DNA from: Seiridium cupressi
Lineage: Eukaryota; Ascomycota; Sordariomycetes; Amphisphaeriales; Sporocadaceae
Assembly: GCA_036674765.1 (NCBI GenBank)
Contig: JARVKI010000075.1
Coordinates: 147,541-211,540 of the forward strand
Reading direction: 5' to 3'
DNA: 64,000 nt
Part shown: positions 23,059 to 34,388 of the stretch, in pieces
Numbering within the stretch: position 1 is the first letter of the stretch
How the letters are laid out: each line of letters begins with the position of its first letter
Position numbers and translations under genes: made by a program
Notes under the pieces: model-generated
The model's database searches: none
The model's input: only the letters and a program-made list of their open reading frames with translations
Told to the model about the DNA's origin: nothing

Positions 23059-24965
23059 GGCCCTTGTACAGAGCGAGCGACTAGGATTGTTGCACCTTTT
23101 CCCTTCGGCCGATGTCTTGGATGACGATGTCTGGATATTCCCAGCAGTTCACGTAGCGCAGGCGCAGACGCAGACCTGTTTTGTGTCGAAGCAAGACCAT
23201 CGAAACTGCCCACGCGAGACGATCAACCTGCGACAGGACAATGAATCAGCGGGGGCCCTCTGAGCCGGCGGAGGACGGAGGCCTGCTACTTCAAAGCGAG
23301 ATAGTCGTTGCGAAAGACCGTAGACGATCTAGACACGGAGAGGATTGAACGGATCAATGTCTGGATACATAGGTATAGTATGACAACGCCATCTTCGTCT
23401 TCGACATGCTGACGTTGGTACGAGGATAGAAAGGCAGTCAATCATGATACAGCTTATGCCTTACCCAGACCTACTTTACTATGCTTGACTTCTTCTCTGA
23501 ACTTCTAATACTCGACTCTTTGGATTGATTGGAGGGGTGTCAATCATGGAGAACTCTTAGCTGGGAATAGTAACCCCGATCATATAGGCAAATCTCTTGA
23601 GCCCCCAAATATCGTAAGATACATGTTGATATGAACAAGCAAGTCCACAGGAATTGAACGGGAAGCTCATAGGACAAAGCGAAAGATGGCAGGATACAAC
23701 CAGCAGATGTGATACGATATGAATATTCAGACTTCCCGAACACTTGCATGGGTTTAAGTTGAGCTATGCATATTTTAGAGAGAAATTCTATATTGAGAGA
23801 TACTGGTTGAGGGAGTACGCTAACGATGCTAAGTGATCGAGTTGGGACGCTTAGCTGGGCATTTCCTGAGAATGTGCGCATGACTCCCACTCCTTTAGAC
23901 GATTTAGTCCCCTTGACGCAGTGATGCTCACCTTGGACATGCACCTAGGTGTTACGGCTGATTGTGTATGATTATTTCTGATATAGTGCTCTTAGCAAAG
24001 CAATACATATACCTAGCAATCATAAGAAAGCAAGAAACACTACTAACTCTGAGTTAGAGGGGCGAGCAGTCTGCCGCGCCTCTGACGGTGAATTGGCCCC
24101 CTAAATTAGATTGGGACGAGCACCATGCTGATGGTGGGCGAAAAGTCTCCCGTGTTCGCGTGCTCTAAAGAAGGGGATATGTGCATCCTGGAAGGTTATC
24201 CGAACTCTGGGTAGCCCATAAATCGAGGTGATTTAGGTTTCCAGGTCTGGAAATTGGCTCTTTGGGTCACAAACTACGACACTGGTAGAAAGGAGAGCCA
24301 AGGTAGAGCCGCGAGGTAACATTGTGAGGCCATCGTTGATTTCGCTAGATGTTCACTACCGACGGCGTAAGATGACAAACTAACTAGTTTGTTCAATGCC
24401 CAGCTTGACTAGGTGGTGAGGTATTTCCCAGAATTGCCATGGACCCTGAGTGTGTAAGTGAGAATACCCCGGGGAGACGTGATGCAATCAGACATGGTAG
24501 GCTCCTCAACTCATTGACAACACGAAGCTGCGCACATGAGCATTCGAGCGGCACAATATGGTTGGCATTGTGAACAAATCCAAAATGGCCCAGATGTCCC
24601 ACAGTGTAGAGAGCGTTGCTTCAGGTTGGACGGCCTGGGGTGCCATGATCTGACTGGGATTAGGTTCAGATTGAAGCGATTGATCAAAGTGATTGATTGA
24701 GTTGCAGCGCATCTATCCCTGTCAGCGACAATGCTCCAGTGGGTTGGGAGTGCTGGAGCTGCCTGGAGCGTCAGTCGGGTTCGACTGAGATCAGTGAGTG
24801 ACGGGGCCAGCCAAAAACGCAGCTCAATTGCTTCCAGCAGAACCTGGGCATTTTCAGCAACAGTGCAGCAGAGCCAACTCTGCTCAACAAAGCGCAAATT
24901 TGTCGCATGGCAAGACAAGGCAAAACACAACATGATCGCAAGCTCAGTTGCCAGCTACAACACTG
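23059..24965. other. intergenic, 1.9 kb without a supported gene
   Basis: It lies between two plus-strand genes and holds the 3' flank of the APC15-like gene and the promoter of the SAS4-domain gene. A 134-aa minus ORF (23540-23944) shows no domain, and its codons look random. Confidence 0.5.
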
Positions 24966-26855
24966 ATGGCGACGACAAGACGCTCCACTAGAAGCGCTCC
25001 AAACGCAGCTGAAGGGCGACCGACACGAGCACTGGCGCAGGCACAGGCGCAGGCGCAAGAGGATCACGCCCAAGCGCAGCCAACCCACCGCCATAGCGCA
25101 CGCAACTACAGCGCTCCTGCTACCACAGCAAAACATGCTGCAGAACCCGCGACAGATCCCACGACGCGGCCTCGACGGCGCAATTCTGCTCGCATGAAGC
25201 GCCCGTTGGATATCATCAATCCGAACCCGGACCCTACCAAGGTCAAGAGGTCGAGAATTGCCGTCGAGATCAAGTCTTTGGCCAAGTTGGAGCCCTCCAA
25301 CCCCCCGAGGACCATAGTTGTGAGAGCACCACCTGCGCCCTCCGCAGTCGACGTGACGACGCAGCAAAACGAACCCCCTCCTTCGCCTCCGCCGTCCACC
25401 ACTGCTGCTGAGCCAGCAACGCAGCCCGAGACGGCTCAAAAACCACTCACGAATCACCAGAAGAAGGTCTACAATGGGATCAAGCACGAGTTGGACCGAC
25501 TGCAGCCCCCTGTGGCCGATGCAGGCCCTGCAAAGGAGCAGGGCCGCAAGCTGAGATCACAGGAGGCCACGCGGTTCAAGAGCGAATTGTCAGCATATTT
25601 CCCCGATTATGATGAAGTAATCGGGAACGATGCTAAGGAATATCGTACGTAACACCACTGTCCATGCCTTGGAGGGATCAATTGATCACTGTCCGCCGTC
25701 ATCCTCTTGTGTCTCTGACTTTTTCCCTGGCTCGATTGCTAACCTGCCTGGGGCCATACAGATGCCCTCAATGTCGACACTCCCATCCTAGTCGTCGACT
25801 CTGCGGCTTTCCCACATCACAATGCCCGGACCTTGCACCCGCGACAAGCAGCTCCCACATCATCACAACAACACAAGCACCGCTCAAAAGGCACTCTTGC
25901 TCACCAAGATCGGGGGGTCTCATGGAAATCAAATTCCGAAGGCTATGCTATAAAATCATACGGCGGCGGGTTGTACACAGACCTGTACAATGCGCAGCGA
26001 ATTGATCTCCCACTTCTTGAGGGGAAATATGATGTTCAAGACCCATTGCCGGACTCTCTCTACGAGACTGCCCATAGAAGAGCCGAGAGGCTAGAAAAGT
26101 CAATCAGGAATACCGAGAAAGGCCGCGCGCAACATGAAAAGGATCAAATTATTCGCCTGCTCGGCGAACTGCAGGGCCCTGACTGGCTAAGGACCATGGG
26201 TGTCAACGGTGTCACCGAGAGTAAGAAGAAGACTTTCGAGTCCGCACGAAACCACTTCGTCAAGGGTTGTGAGGCAATTCTCGACAAGTTCCGTTGGTGG
26301 ACGCAAGAAGAAAAGAAGCGTAAGCTTGAACGAGACAGAGCTCAGGCCGAGGAGGCTGCTAGTGCGGAGCAGGAAGACGAAGAAGAAGGGCAGGAGGTGG
26401 AAGCCGAGGAGGACGAAATTGCAGACAGCGAGGAAGATGAAGAGATGTTTGATGTCGAATCCGGCAACCGCGACCTTGCCGACGACAGTGATGGCGACCC
26501 TCCGGACTCAAGTGACGTTGATGCGCATATAGCAAAGCAACTGCACGAAGAAGCTTTGGCGAGAGTGAAGCGCTCCTCATCCTTGTCGCACAAGAGGCCG
26601 AGGAGAGAGCCCTCCCCTTCCCCAATCCCGCTGCCGCCGCCAAAGGAGTTCAAGTCTTTCTTTGAGAAGAGATATGACCGCGACGCTGCGCTCAGTAAGC
26701 TTCGCAGAAGCAGACGTGCAGTCATGGCATGGGGTCACAATTTACCCGAGACAATGGATGAGGATTTCGATCTCTCAGAAGAGTATCGGGACGACGAAAC
26801 CATGCAGGCTCGGGAGCGTAGAAAAAGGAGAGATCGCCGGGGCAGTAGGCGCTGA
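24966..26855 (+). CDS. SAS4-domain chromatin-silencing protein (Something-About-Silencing complex subunit 4-like)
   Basis: Exons 24966-25644 and 25762-26855 are joined over a 117 bp intron (GTACGT...ATACAG) into 590 codons plus stop. The first about 190 residues are disordered and basic, with a (QA)n run. Residues about 323-420 match the SAS4 domain: LEGKYDVQDPLPDSLYE, then AHRRAERLEKSIRN, and DWLRTMGVNGVTES, ending in a helix that contains FRWWTQEEKKRK. Long acidic tracts (E/D-rich, about 430-470) and a basic C-terminal tail follow. In yeast, Sas4 bridges the MYST acetyltransferase Sas2 with Sas5 and acts on H4K16 near silent chromatin; the same type of scaffold role is inferred here. The start is the first ATG of the frame; an upstream TTG is not used in eukaryotes. 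Confidence 0.85.
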
Positions 26856-27874
26856 CCTTGGCCGATGGCTCAGTGGCGCTGGTGGGGTTGGGGAGCGAGA
26901 AATCATGATACCTTTGGTTCGGCTGGCGTACGGGATTTGTATTTTAAAATGGTTTCGTCAGGAAACGGCTGATACCATTGCATTTATTCTGGTGACTGTT
27001 TGATAGAAACGTATTTCTTCTGCGGCGGGTGTCTTGGGCGAAGACCCAGGGAAACATCCTAGTACGAAATGGGTTCGCTTGTACATATATAGAACCCGAA
27101 TTGGGGTGTTGAGGCTTATAACACAATGAGAACTGTTAAATTGCTCTACTACAAGATCACATACTATGAAGTCATGGCTAATAATGGCTAAATTCCAGAT
27201 ATGGGTTTGTTTTTCTTTTCCGTGATAAATGTTATACGGGAGAGAAAAATAAGAACGAAAACTGACTACATCTAATTAGATGTGTTTCGCAGCAGCGTAC
27301 ACTTGTGAATGCAGATGCAGATGAAGATAAATTGGATGTAGACAAACGCAAATGAAACGGAGCACGGGTCATCGCGATTTGCGCCTGGCTCTGATTGGTC
27401 CGTCAACGCAGCTCCCCAAAGCTTGGCCCGGAGCGCCGTCACTTAGCTTAACGCGAGGCTGCGATGCATTTACCCACGCCGCCATAGAAGAAGCTCGTTT
27501 CTCAAGTCGCCCATCAACTCTCTCGCAAACAAGAACCAGCCCCCAGTCACAACTAACTGCCGGCAGGGGAATATAGAATCCGGTGGGCGCGCCCTCTAGA
27601 GCTCCAACCTACTTAGAGCTCCCTTCGATCGCCCAAAATCTATCCTCACTTGCAACTTCTATCGCCGCTTCCATATTTGCGCAATCTTACCTGGACTTAC
27701 GAAACCAACTGAAACCCCCGCGCTGGACATCCTTTCGTTTCATGGCGCGCAGGCAATAAATCTACTAGAGGACACCCCCGAAGAGCCTGCCTAATCCGAC
27801 CAGCAGCACATTCCAGACTGATGGTTGCCTACAACAGATAGAAGGCGAGGCGCGGCAACCGTACGGCCGACAAG
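26856..27874. other. intergenic with TAF2 promoter and leader
   Basis: It separates the SAS4-domain gene from TAF2 on the same strand. The right third contains the TAF2 5' leader with two very short upstream ORFs. No other gene was found. Confidence 0.5.
27742..27841 (+). promoter_or_regulatory. two short upstream ORFs before TAF2
   Basis: ATG 27742 opens a 5-codon ORF ending at 27759, and ATG 27821 opens a 6-codon ORF ending at 27841, 33 bases before the main ATG. If both lie in the mature leader they could lower or regulate initiation at TAF2. The transcription start is not known, so one or both may be outside the mRNA. Confidence 0.35.
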
Positions 27875-30800
27875 ATGCCGGCTACCTTATTGGAAGCCGA
27901 TCCGGCGATTGCACTCGACGTCGAGCCCGAACTACTTGCCGAACCCGAGCTTCTGATCGATGACACGCCTCCTCGCCCATATACCGTGTTCCACGAGCAC
28001 GTTGCTCTTGATCTCGACCTGCATGGCAAGTCCGTTACTGGGCACGTTGATATCTTCATTAGCAGCAAAGAAGCGTTGAAGGAGGTTTTCATCGATGCTA
28101 GGCAGAGTCAGATCGATGCGCGTAACATAACGGTCAGTTATGCGCGGGCGGAAGCAACATACGACGATCCATACGAGAAAGCCGACACACCTGATGGGTA
28201 CCAATGGTCGGCGGGACAGTGGCCCATTCGCAAGCAACGGATGCAACCGTTAATGTACCGCCATCTCAAGAATGAGTCTTCGGCTATGCAACATGAAGAG
28301 CAGCTTAATTGCCATACTCTCGACGGCTCAGTCAAGATCGCCATCCCACCCATCAAGGATATACAAGCAAGTATGGCAAGACAACGAGAGTTGCGGACAT
28401 ACGTTCAGGGTCACGAAGTCCTTGATCAATGGGTTGATCAGTACGACAAGATGGTTGAGGACAACATGAACCAGCTGTACAAGATCAGCATACCCTTTTC
28501 TCTCAGAAATATCCGTGATGGCCTTCACTTCGTTGGCATTGACGAGGGCGATACTCGGTACCCTCATTTATACACCCGGCACTCGGTTGAACCAGGTCTT
28601 GCCTGCTCTATTTTTCCTTGCATTGATGATCCTGGATGCCGTTCTTCGTGGAGAGTGTCCCTCACTTTTCCGCGCACACTAGGTGATGCTTTCCACCAAC
28701 GGCTCGTCACTCAACAACAGCCTGTCAACGGCACTGCAACTGCCAACAGCAACAAGAAGCGAAAACACGATGACAAGGACCACCAACGACCCAGCCTTGC
28801 CCTTACCGAGGAAGACAAGTTGTTGGAGTTGACTGCTGTTTGCTCTGGAAAGTTGGAAGACGAGGTCGTCAATCAACGAGACGAAACCAAGAAGACGATG
28901 GTGTTCTCGTGCAACAATAAGGCTGCGCGGCACATCGGCTTCGCTCTGGGCCCATTCGAGCATGTTGACCTATGGTCCGAGTTTCGGACAGAGGAAGACG
29001 ATGAGAAGCTCGGTTCAAACGCCACCAAAGTCCATGGATACTGTCTTCCTGGCCGGGCTGAGGTGGTCCAGAACTCTTGCGCTGCTATTGTCAACGCAAT
29101 GGACCATTTCGCCTTGACGTACGGCCGATATCCCTTCGACAACTACAAGATGTGCTTCGTCGATGACATGGTTGATGAGACTGTGCCCTTGTGTGGCTTC
29201 TCTCTCTGCAGCAACAGACTTCTTTTCCCGCGTGAAATCATTGACCATGAAGTCGAGGTAGCCCGAACTCTCGTTCACGCGTTAGCAAGTCAGTGGTTCG
29301 GTATCAACATCATTCCCAGCGAGAAGACAGACATCTGGCTCGTAGTTGGCATTGCATGGTTCATGACGGATCTGTACCTAAAGTCTCTATGCGGGAATAA
29401 TTGGTATCGGTTTCGAATGAAAGATCAGGGTGACCATTTGGTTCAAATCGATTTCAATCGGCCGTCGTTGGAGGACCTTGGTAACCACCTGCACCTTGGC
29501 GACTTTGAGGTCAACTTCATGAGCCTGAAAGCCAACCTCGTCTTGTTTATTCTGGACAGGAGACTCTCCAAATCCTCCCGCAGTGCTGGAATAGCGCGGA
29601 TTATCGCAAAAATGATCCAGAAGGCAAACACCTCAAGTCAGTCGGCCGATGAGATTTTGACCTCGGATATGTTTCGCAAGGCCTGTGAAAAGCATGGCCA
29701 GACCAGGCTGGAAGGCTTCTGGAAACAATGGATCAAATCAGCCGGCTGCCCCAGGTTCGATGTGCACCAGAAGTTCAACAAGAAGCAGCTGTGCGTGGAG
29801 ATTACCATTAGGCAAATTCAAGATATCGCCCATGGCAAGCCGAGGCAGCTCGAGAAGGACGACTTCTGGAGAGAAATTGTGGAAGATAACCACGGAGTCT
29901 ACGCGGCTGAGTTGCAGCACTGTTTCACTGGGCCCATGACAATCAGGGTTCACGAAGCTGATGGCACACCCTATGAACATGGCGTTGACATTCGCGACGA
30001 TACCGGCAAATCTATCAAGTTCAATATCCCTTACAACACCAAGTACAAGCGCCTCAAGAGGAGCAGGCGCCAGAAGGAGCGACAGACTGCCGGCAACACT
30101 GCTACCACGGGCGAAGAAGATGTCCCAGACGAGAGCCTAATCTACTGCCTTGGTGATGTACTTCAGAATGATGAAGACATCACGCGCTGGGGCTTGACTG
30201 ATTGGGACCCGGACATGGAGGCGAGAATGGACCAGGAATCCTATGAGTGGATTCGCATGGATGCAGACTTTGAGTGGGTATGCATGATGGTAACTAATAT
30301 GCAACCGTACATGTACGTCTCTCAACTACAGCAGGATAGAGACGTGGTTGCGCACCAGGACTCCATGCTGTACCTAGACCGAGAGTCGATCAGAAGACCT
30401 CATCCTCTCATCTCTACAATACTCACCAGAACACTTGTAGATGAGCGTTACTACCATGACGTCCGGACAATGGCTGCCAAGACTCTCTCTCGGCTGGGTG
30501 TCGACGCACTTCAACAAGTCGGCCTCAAGCATCTCATGCAGTCCTTCGATCAGTTGTACGGCTTTGGCAATGGTCACCGGCCTCGGCCAAACGACTTCTC
30601 CAACAGGTCTCAGTACATCGTCCAGTGCGCTATCCCCGGAGCCATATCTCGGATTCGCGACAAGGAAGGCAATTGCCCAAAGGAGGCGAGGCGCTTCATC
30701 CTGCAGCAACTGCAAGGCAACAACAACACAGACAACCCCTACTCTGACCAGCTCTACATTTGCAAGCTGATCAATGCGCTGGCCACGTGTCTGATCCCGG

Positions 30801-32872
30801 ATGAGGATCGGCCCAAGAAGCCAGCCATGTCTTTCTCCTTTGGCGATCGCGATGACGAGGAAGAGCCAGAGGTCGACCCCGAACCACAGGAGTTCAAGGA
30901 AATGGCTTTGGAGGAGATCGATCGATTCCGTAGGACGGATGAGTACTCCCCTTCGTTCCATAATTGTTTCACGGTAGCGGCCCTGGATGCTCTGTATCGA
31001 CTGATGAAGGCGAAGGTAGTGCCTTTGGATCCCGTCGTGTTTACGCAGTACTTGCAGGACTGGACAATTGAAGATGTCCGCATCAAGGCCTTTGAGGCGC
31101 TGGTGGAGCTCAAGTTCATAACAAAGCCGGTATTTCTCAAGTTCTTCTTGTCAGTCATTGCTACTGATCGATCACCGTATGTCCGAGATCGGCTATTCAA
31201 GATACTCTGCCGCGGCCTTGCAAGTATCGCGATTGGTGAACATGAGGCTGAGGCTCAGGATGCTCCGGCTCCTAGTGACGACCTCGTGGTCGAAGCAGCG
31301 TCTAGTATCCTGGAGGCGAAACAGAAGCTGAGAGCCCGCAAGGAGAAGCTACCTGATGCTCGCGCTGCTCTCAAGGAGATCACCAAGGATGATGAGGCGT
31401 TGCAGGAGTATGTTTGGAAAGCTCTAGATTCTGTTGTTCTAACAGTTGCTGAAAGGAGGAACTTTCTCGAGCTTTGTTCGGTCCTGTTCGAGGAGGACGA
31501 TAGGTTTGTCGTTAGGTTCGATTATCCCAAAGTCTGGACTTGCGAACGGGGTGCAAAGGAACGTGCCAGGGTAAGTAAAATTGTTCAACCCCAAGGTTGC
31601 CAGCTAGCTGACTGGAGGCAGTATTTCATGAACTTCAAGCGCCATTACCGCACGAAGTCACGGAAGACCTATGCCGCTCCCGCGATCGCACGCCCAGAAG
31701 CACCCAAACGAACCATCACGTTGAATCTGAACAAGGCCTCTAGCTTCAAGGAACCAACGCCGACCACGGTCAAGCCACCAACTGGCTCGTTCCAACAGGC
31801 TGCACAGGCTCCTAAGCCCAGTATATCAGCCAAGCCTGCTGAGAAGCCGGTAACTCCCAACGTGACGAAGCCGAACCCACTCAAGCCAAGTATCCCCAAG
31901 CTGAGTGCACCCAAGCCGAGTACACCCAAGCCGAGTACACCCAAGCCGAGTGCACCCAAGCCGAGTGCACCCAAGCCAAGTGCAACCAAACCCAGCCTTC
32001 CCCAGCCTAGCGGTTCTGCTCCACCGAAGGAGATTCGAAAGGATAGCATATCTGTTCAGACCCCGCGCCCCAGTATCGAGATTCCTGTATCTGCACCAGA
32101 GCGGAAGGCTCTCCCAGGCACTTTCGTGAAGCCACAGCAAACACCAAAGCCACAGGCTCCAAAGGTTATGACTCCGAAGGCCCAGATCCCCAAGGTCCAG
32201 ACTGTCCAATCGCCAGCACCATCACTACCAAAGCCAAACGGCGACAATCGTCCGTCCAGTCTCGCTCCCCCGCCTCCCAAAACTCTCAAACGACCTAGTG
32301 CGGAGCCGGAAGAGAGTGAGAGACCGAGAAAGATTGTCAAGCTCAGTACAAAGGGGATCCCGCCCGAAAAACTGACCTTGTTCAAGGAGCGGTCCAAAAT
32401 CATCAAAATTCCTTTCAAACGATGGGACAAGATCAAACTTCGAAAGCAACCTTCAGCAACACCAGAGGCGGGAACTATCCGAGCAACACCTAAAGGGCCG
32501 CCGTCTCACAAGGAGCGGACCAACTCGATCGTGGTTGGATCGCCGGTCGGAGCCAACGCCCCAAGGCACCCCACACCGACCACTGCTCCTGGCTCCCGCA
32601 TGTCACCCCAAGTGCAGAGTGGCAAAAAGTCTGCAACACCTCCTACACAGCCGCAGAGCTCTAGCGGCAGTGTACTGAAGCCCGTTCGGAAACCTCTTCC
32701 TGGTTCAGGACCCGGAGGTGGCGAGCGCAAGCCTCTACCCTTCGGCGCACGGACTTCACTGCCTTCGGCGTCTCCCCAGCCGTCTAGCACTAGCGGTTCA
32801 TTTTCGGTTCTCCCAGCGCCGAAGCCATCGAAGTTGAAGATCATGGTGAAGAAGCCCAAGCCTCCGGAGTGA
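27875..32872 (+). CDS. Transcription initiation factor TFIID subunit 2 (TAF2/TSM1)
   Basis: TAF2 is the large TFIID subunit that contacts the core promoter initiator in the nucleus. The ORF has 1665 codons, but 31571-31621 is a textbook 51 bp intron (GTAAGT...GCTGAC...GGCAG). It is a multiple of three and stop-free, so the spliced protein has 1648 residues. The N-terminal half has the M1-aminopeptidase-like fold: YTVFHEHVALDLDLHGKSV at the start, later GLHFVGIDEG and CGFSLCSNRLLFP. The helix ARTLVHALASQWFG replaces the zinc HExxH by HALAS, so the enzyme site is dead, as in known TAF2. HEAT-like helices follow. The last about 400 residues are low complexity, with KPSTP/KPSAP repeats, and end in a Lys-rich KLKIMVKKPKPPE. 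The length is in the upper range for fungal TAF2. Confidence 0.93.
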   Translation: MPATLLEADPAIALDVEPELLAEPELLIDDTPPRPYTVFHEHVALDLDLHGKSVTGHVDIFISSKEALKEVFIDARQSQIDARNITVSYARAEATYDDPYEKADTPDGYQWSAGQWPIRKQRMQPLMYRHLKNESSAMQHEEQLNCHTLDGSVKIAIPPIKDIQASMARQRELRTYVQGHEVLDQWVDQYDKMVEDNMNQLYKISIPFSLRNIRDGLHFVGIDEGDTRYPHLYTRHSVEPGLACSIFPCIDDPGCRSSWRVSLTFPRTLGDAFHQRLVTQQQPVNGTATANSNKKRKHDDKDHQRPSLALTEEDKLLELTAVCSGKLEDEVVNQRDETKKTMVFSCNNKAARHIGFALGPFEHVDLWSEFRTEEDDEKLGSNATKVHGYCLPGRAEVVQNSCAAIVNAMDHFALTYGRYPFDNYKMCFVDDMVDETVPLCGFSLCSNRLLFPREIIDHEVEVARTLVHALASQWFGINIIPSEKTDIWLVVGIAWFMTDLYLKSLCGNNWYRFRMKDQGDHLVQIDFNRPSLEDLGNHLHLGDFEVNFMSLKANLVLFILDRRLSKSSRSAGIARIIAKMIQKANTSSQSADEILTSDMFRKACEKHGQTRLEGFWKQWIKSAGCPRFDVHQKFNKKQLCVEITIRQIQDIAHGKPRQLEKDDFWREIVEDNHGVYAAELQHCFTGPMTIRVHEADGTPYEHGVDIRDDTGKSIKFNIPYNTKYKRLKRSRRQKERQTAGNTATTGEEDVPDESLIYCLGDVLQNDEDITRWGLTDWDPDMEARMDQESYEWIRMDADFEWVCMMVTNMQPYMYVSQLQQDRDVVAHQDSMLYLDRESIRRPHPLISTILTRTLVDERYYHDVRTMAAKTLSRLGVDALQQVGLKHLMQSFDQLYGFGNGHRPRPNDFSNRSQYIVQCAIPGAISRIRDKEGNCPKEARRFILQQLQGNNNTDNPYSDQLYICKLINALATCLIPDEDRPKKPAMSFSFGDRDDEEEPEVDPEPQEFKEMALEEIDRFRRTDEYSPSFHNCFTVAALDALYRLMKAKVVPLDPVVFTQYLQDWTIEDVRIKAFEALVELKFITKPVFLKFFLSVIATDRSPYVRDRLFKILCRGLASIAIGEHEAEAQDAPAPSDDLVVEAASSILEAKQKLRARKEKLPDARAALKEITKDDEALQEYVWKALDSVVLTVAERRNFLELCSVLFEEDDRFVVRFDYPKVWTCERGAKERARVSKIVQPQGCQLADWRQYFMNFKRHYRTKSRKTYAAPAIARPEAPKRTITLNLNKASSFKEPTPTTVKPPTGSFQQAAQAPKPSISAKPAEKPVTPNVTKPNPLKPSIPKLSAPKPSTPKPSTPKPSAPKPSAPKPSATKPSLPQPSGSAPPKEIRKDSISVQTPRPSIEIPVSAPERKALPGTFVKPQQTPKPQAPKVMTPKAQIPKVQTVQSPAPSLPKPNGDNRPSSLAPPPPKTLKRPSAEPEESERPRKIVKLSTKGIPPEKLTLFKERSKIIKIPFKRWDKIKLRKQPSATPEAGTIRATPKGPPSHKERTNSIVVGSPVGANAPRHPTPTTAPGSRMSPQVQSGKKSATPPTQPQSSSGSVLKPVRKPLPGSGPGGGERKPLPFGARTSLPSASPQPSSTSGSFSVLPAPKPSKLKIMVKKPKPPE
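31571..31621 (+). other. phase-0, stop-free 51 bp intron in TAF2
   Basis: The donor GTAAGTAAAA, the branch GCTGAC and the acceptor GGCAG are all present at typical fungal spacing. Retention would add 17 residues without a frameshift or stop. Removal joins ERAR to YFMNFKRHYR. Confidence 0.8.
31881..31994 (+). repeat. 15 bp coding repeat in TAF2 tail
   Basis: Imperfect tandem copies of a unit like CCCAAGCCGAGTACA encode a PKPST/PKPSA array. Copies differ at one to three bases. The repeat stays in frame. Confidence 0.85.
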
Positions 32873-34388
32873 CGAGATCCTACGACTGGCCTGGTCATAG
32901 CGGAGAGGTGTCTTTCTCGCTATTCTTCTTCATCGGCAAATCCCAGTGTGCATCATCAGTCAGGGGCATTTCGATTTATTTATTTTTCTCCCTCCCTTTT
33001 TCTTTCTTCTCCGAAAACTGGCATAGCAATGGTGTTCTTGGTCTTAGCGTTAGGAGTCGTGACATGCTCAGGGGTAATAGGGCAGGCATAGTCGGCATTT
33101 ACAGGGTAGCTGCATCATTATGGGCTCGAAAATGCCCATCAGAGCGCATGCCAGCCCCAAAGGGAAGATGGGCATGGGGCCAACATTAGCCACCGTAGTA
33201 AAATCAGGCAAAACTGTGGTAATATCCACGTCAAACAGCTGTCTGCTTCCTATCATTTGTGATCTGTGAGCTAGGTAACAAAAGCCCGAAACGCATGCAG
33301 TGATCCCGCTATCAGATAACGCGGTAGACCAATTCGAAGGAGGTGAGGCTGAACTATTCTGTTTCAGTATATCGGCAAACCTCAACAGATAGACTAGTTC
33401 TGAGAAGGCATAATCCTTTGCTCCTCTTTGACTTGGTTAAATACGCAATACGCGTGCTTTTGCTGTCCGCCCATAGCTACTCTACCTTGTTCAAGTCACA
33501 TGATTGCTTTTCGACTGGTATGCTTCGTTGCTTGATTGGGTGTGTAGTCAAACTATCAGTTTACAGATTCTTCTTTCTTGCCATTCAATCCCAGGAACTC
33601 GAGGCTGTAATACCTTACTGGACCACTATAATCATGACAGTTCCTTATCCTTACATACATATCGACATTGGATTCTTGCAGTCACGTCGTGGTTGCCAGC
33701 CTCACCCTTCGCTCTGCAATTATTCGTCAGATCTCGAGGGTCGTTCAAGAGACGTTGAGGGCTAGAGTGGGCGGCCAACCAGAAATCACTGAGCCGGCAA
33801 TAGTGTATCACCCCAAGAGGCGTTGTATCTGGCTCAACCCATTTCTACCTCTCGGACTAGCTCACAATCTTGCGCAACAAAAGAGGCTGTTTCCGTAGGA
33901 TCGTTACGTTCCCTATCTCCAGCAAGTTCCTAGTCGGACTTGATCGACAGCCTCCGTCCTGGGACGCTCCGAGTGAGGACTCGGAAGTGCTCAGTCCTAA
34001 CCCGTAGCGATTGGCTCTGCTTGACATGTCGATAGACCGTCTATCATCCCTAGGGGTAGGCTACGGCTATTAGAGGCCAATTCATATGTAGTATTGGTCC
34101 TACACGAAGAATCCGTGTTTGCCCTCTGGCCAGTACTGACGACGATAGCTTCGCGGTTAGAAGTGATGGTGGAACAATATCTAGTGTTACGGAAGATGTT
34201 TCAATAAAACGTATATCTATCTAAATATAAATTAGCTTTGAGTAGGTCATGTAGTCTGTCCTCAAACAATCGCTCGTGCGCAACGCTGCAGGGATATCAA
34301 AACGCCATCAGTCCAGTGCCCATAACCAAAACGGCCCACCATGTGCGTAAAGGAGCGACCGTGAGGAATAATTATAAAGGCTGACTTC
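32873..34388. other. intergenic between convergent TAF2 and IQM-like genes
   Basis: It contains the two 3' flanks. The short ORFs (for example 33343-33765) have no recognisable domain. No repeat or RNA gene was seen. Confidence 0.5.

Noticed and set aside
31669..32209. minus-strand ORFs rich in Leu-Gly repeats
   Set aside because: They are shadows of the 15 bp coding repeat of TAF2.
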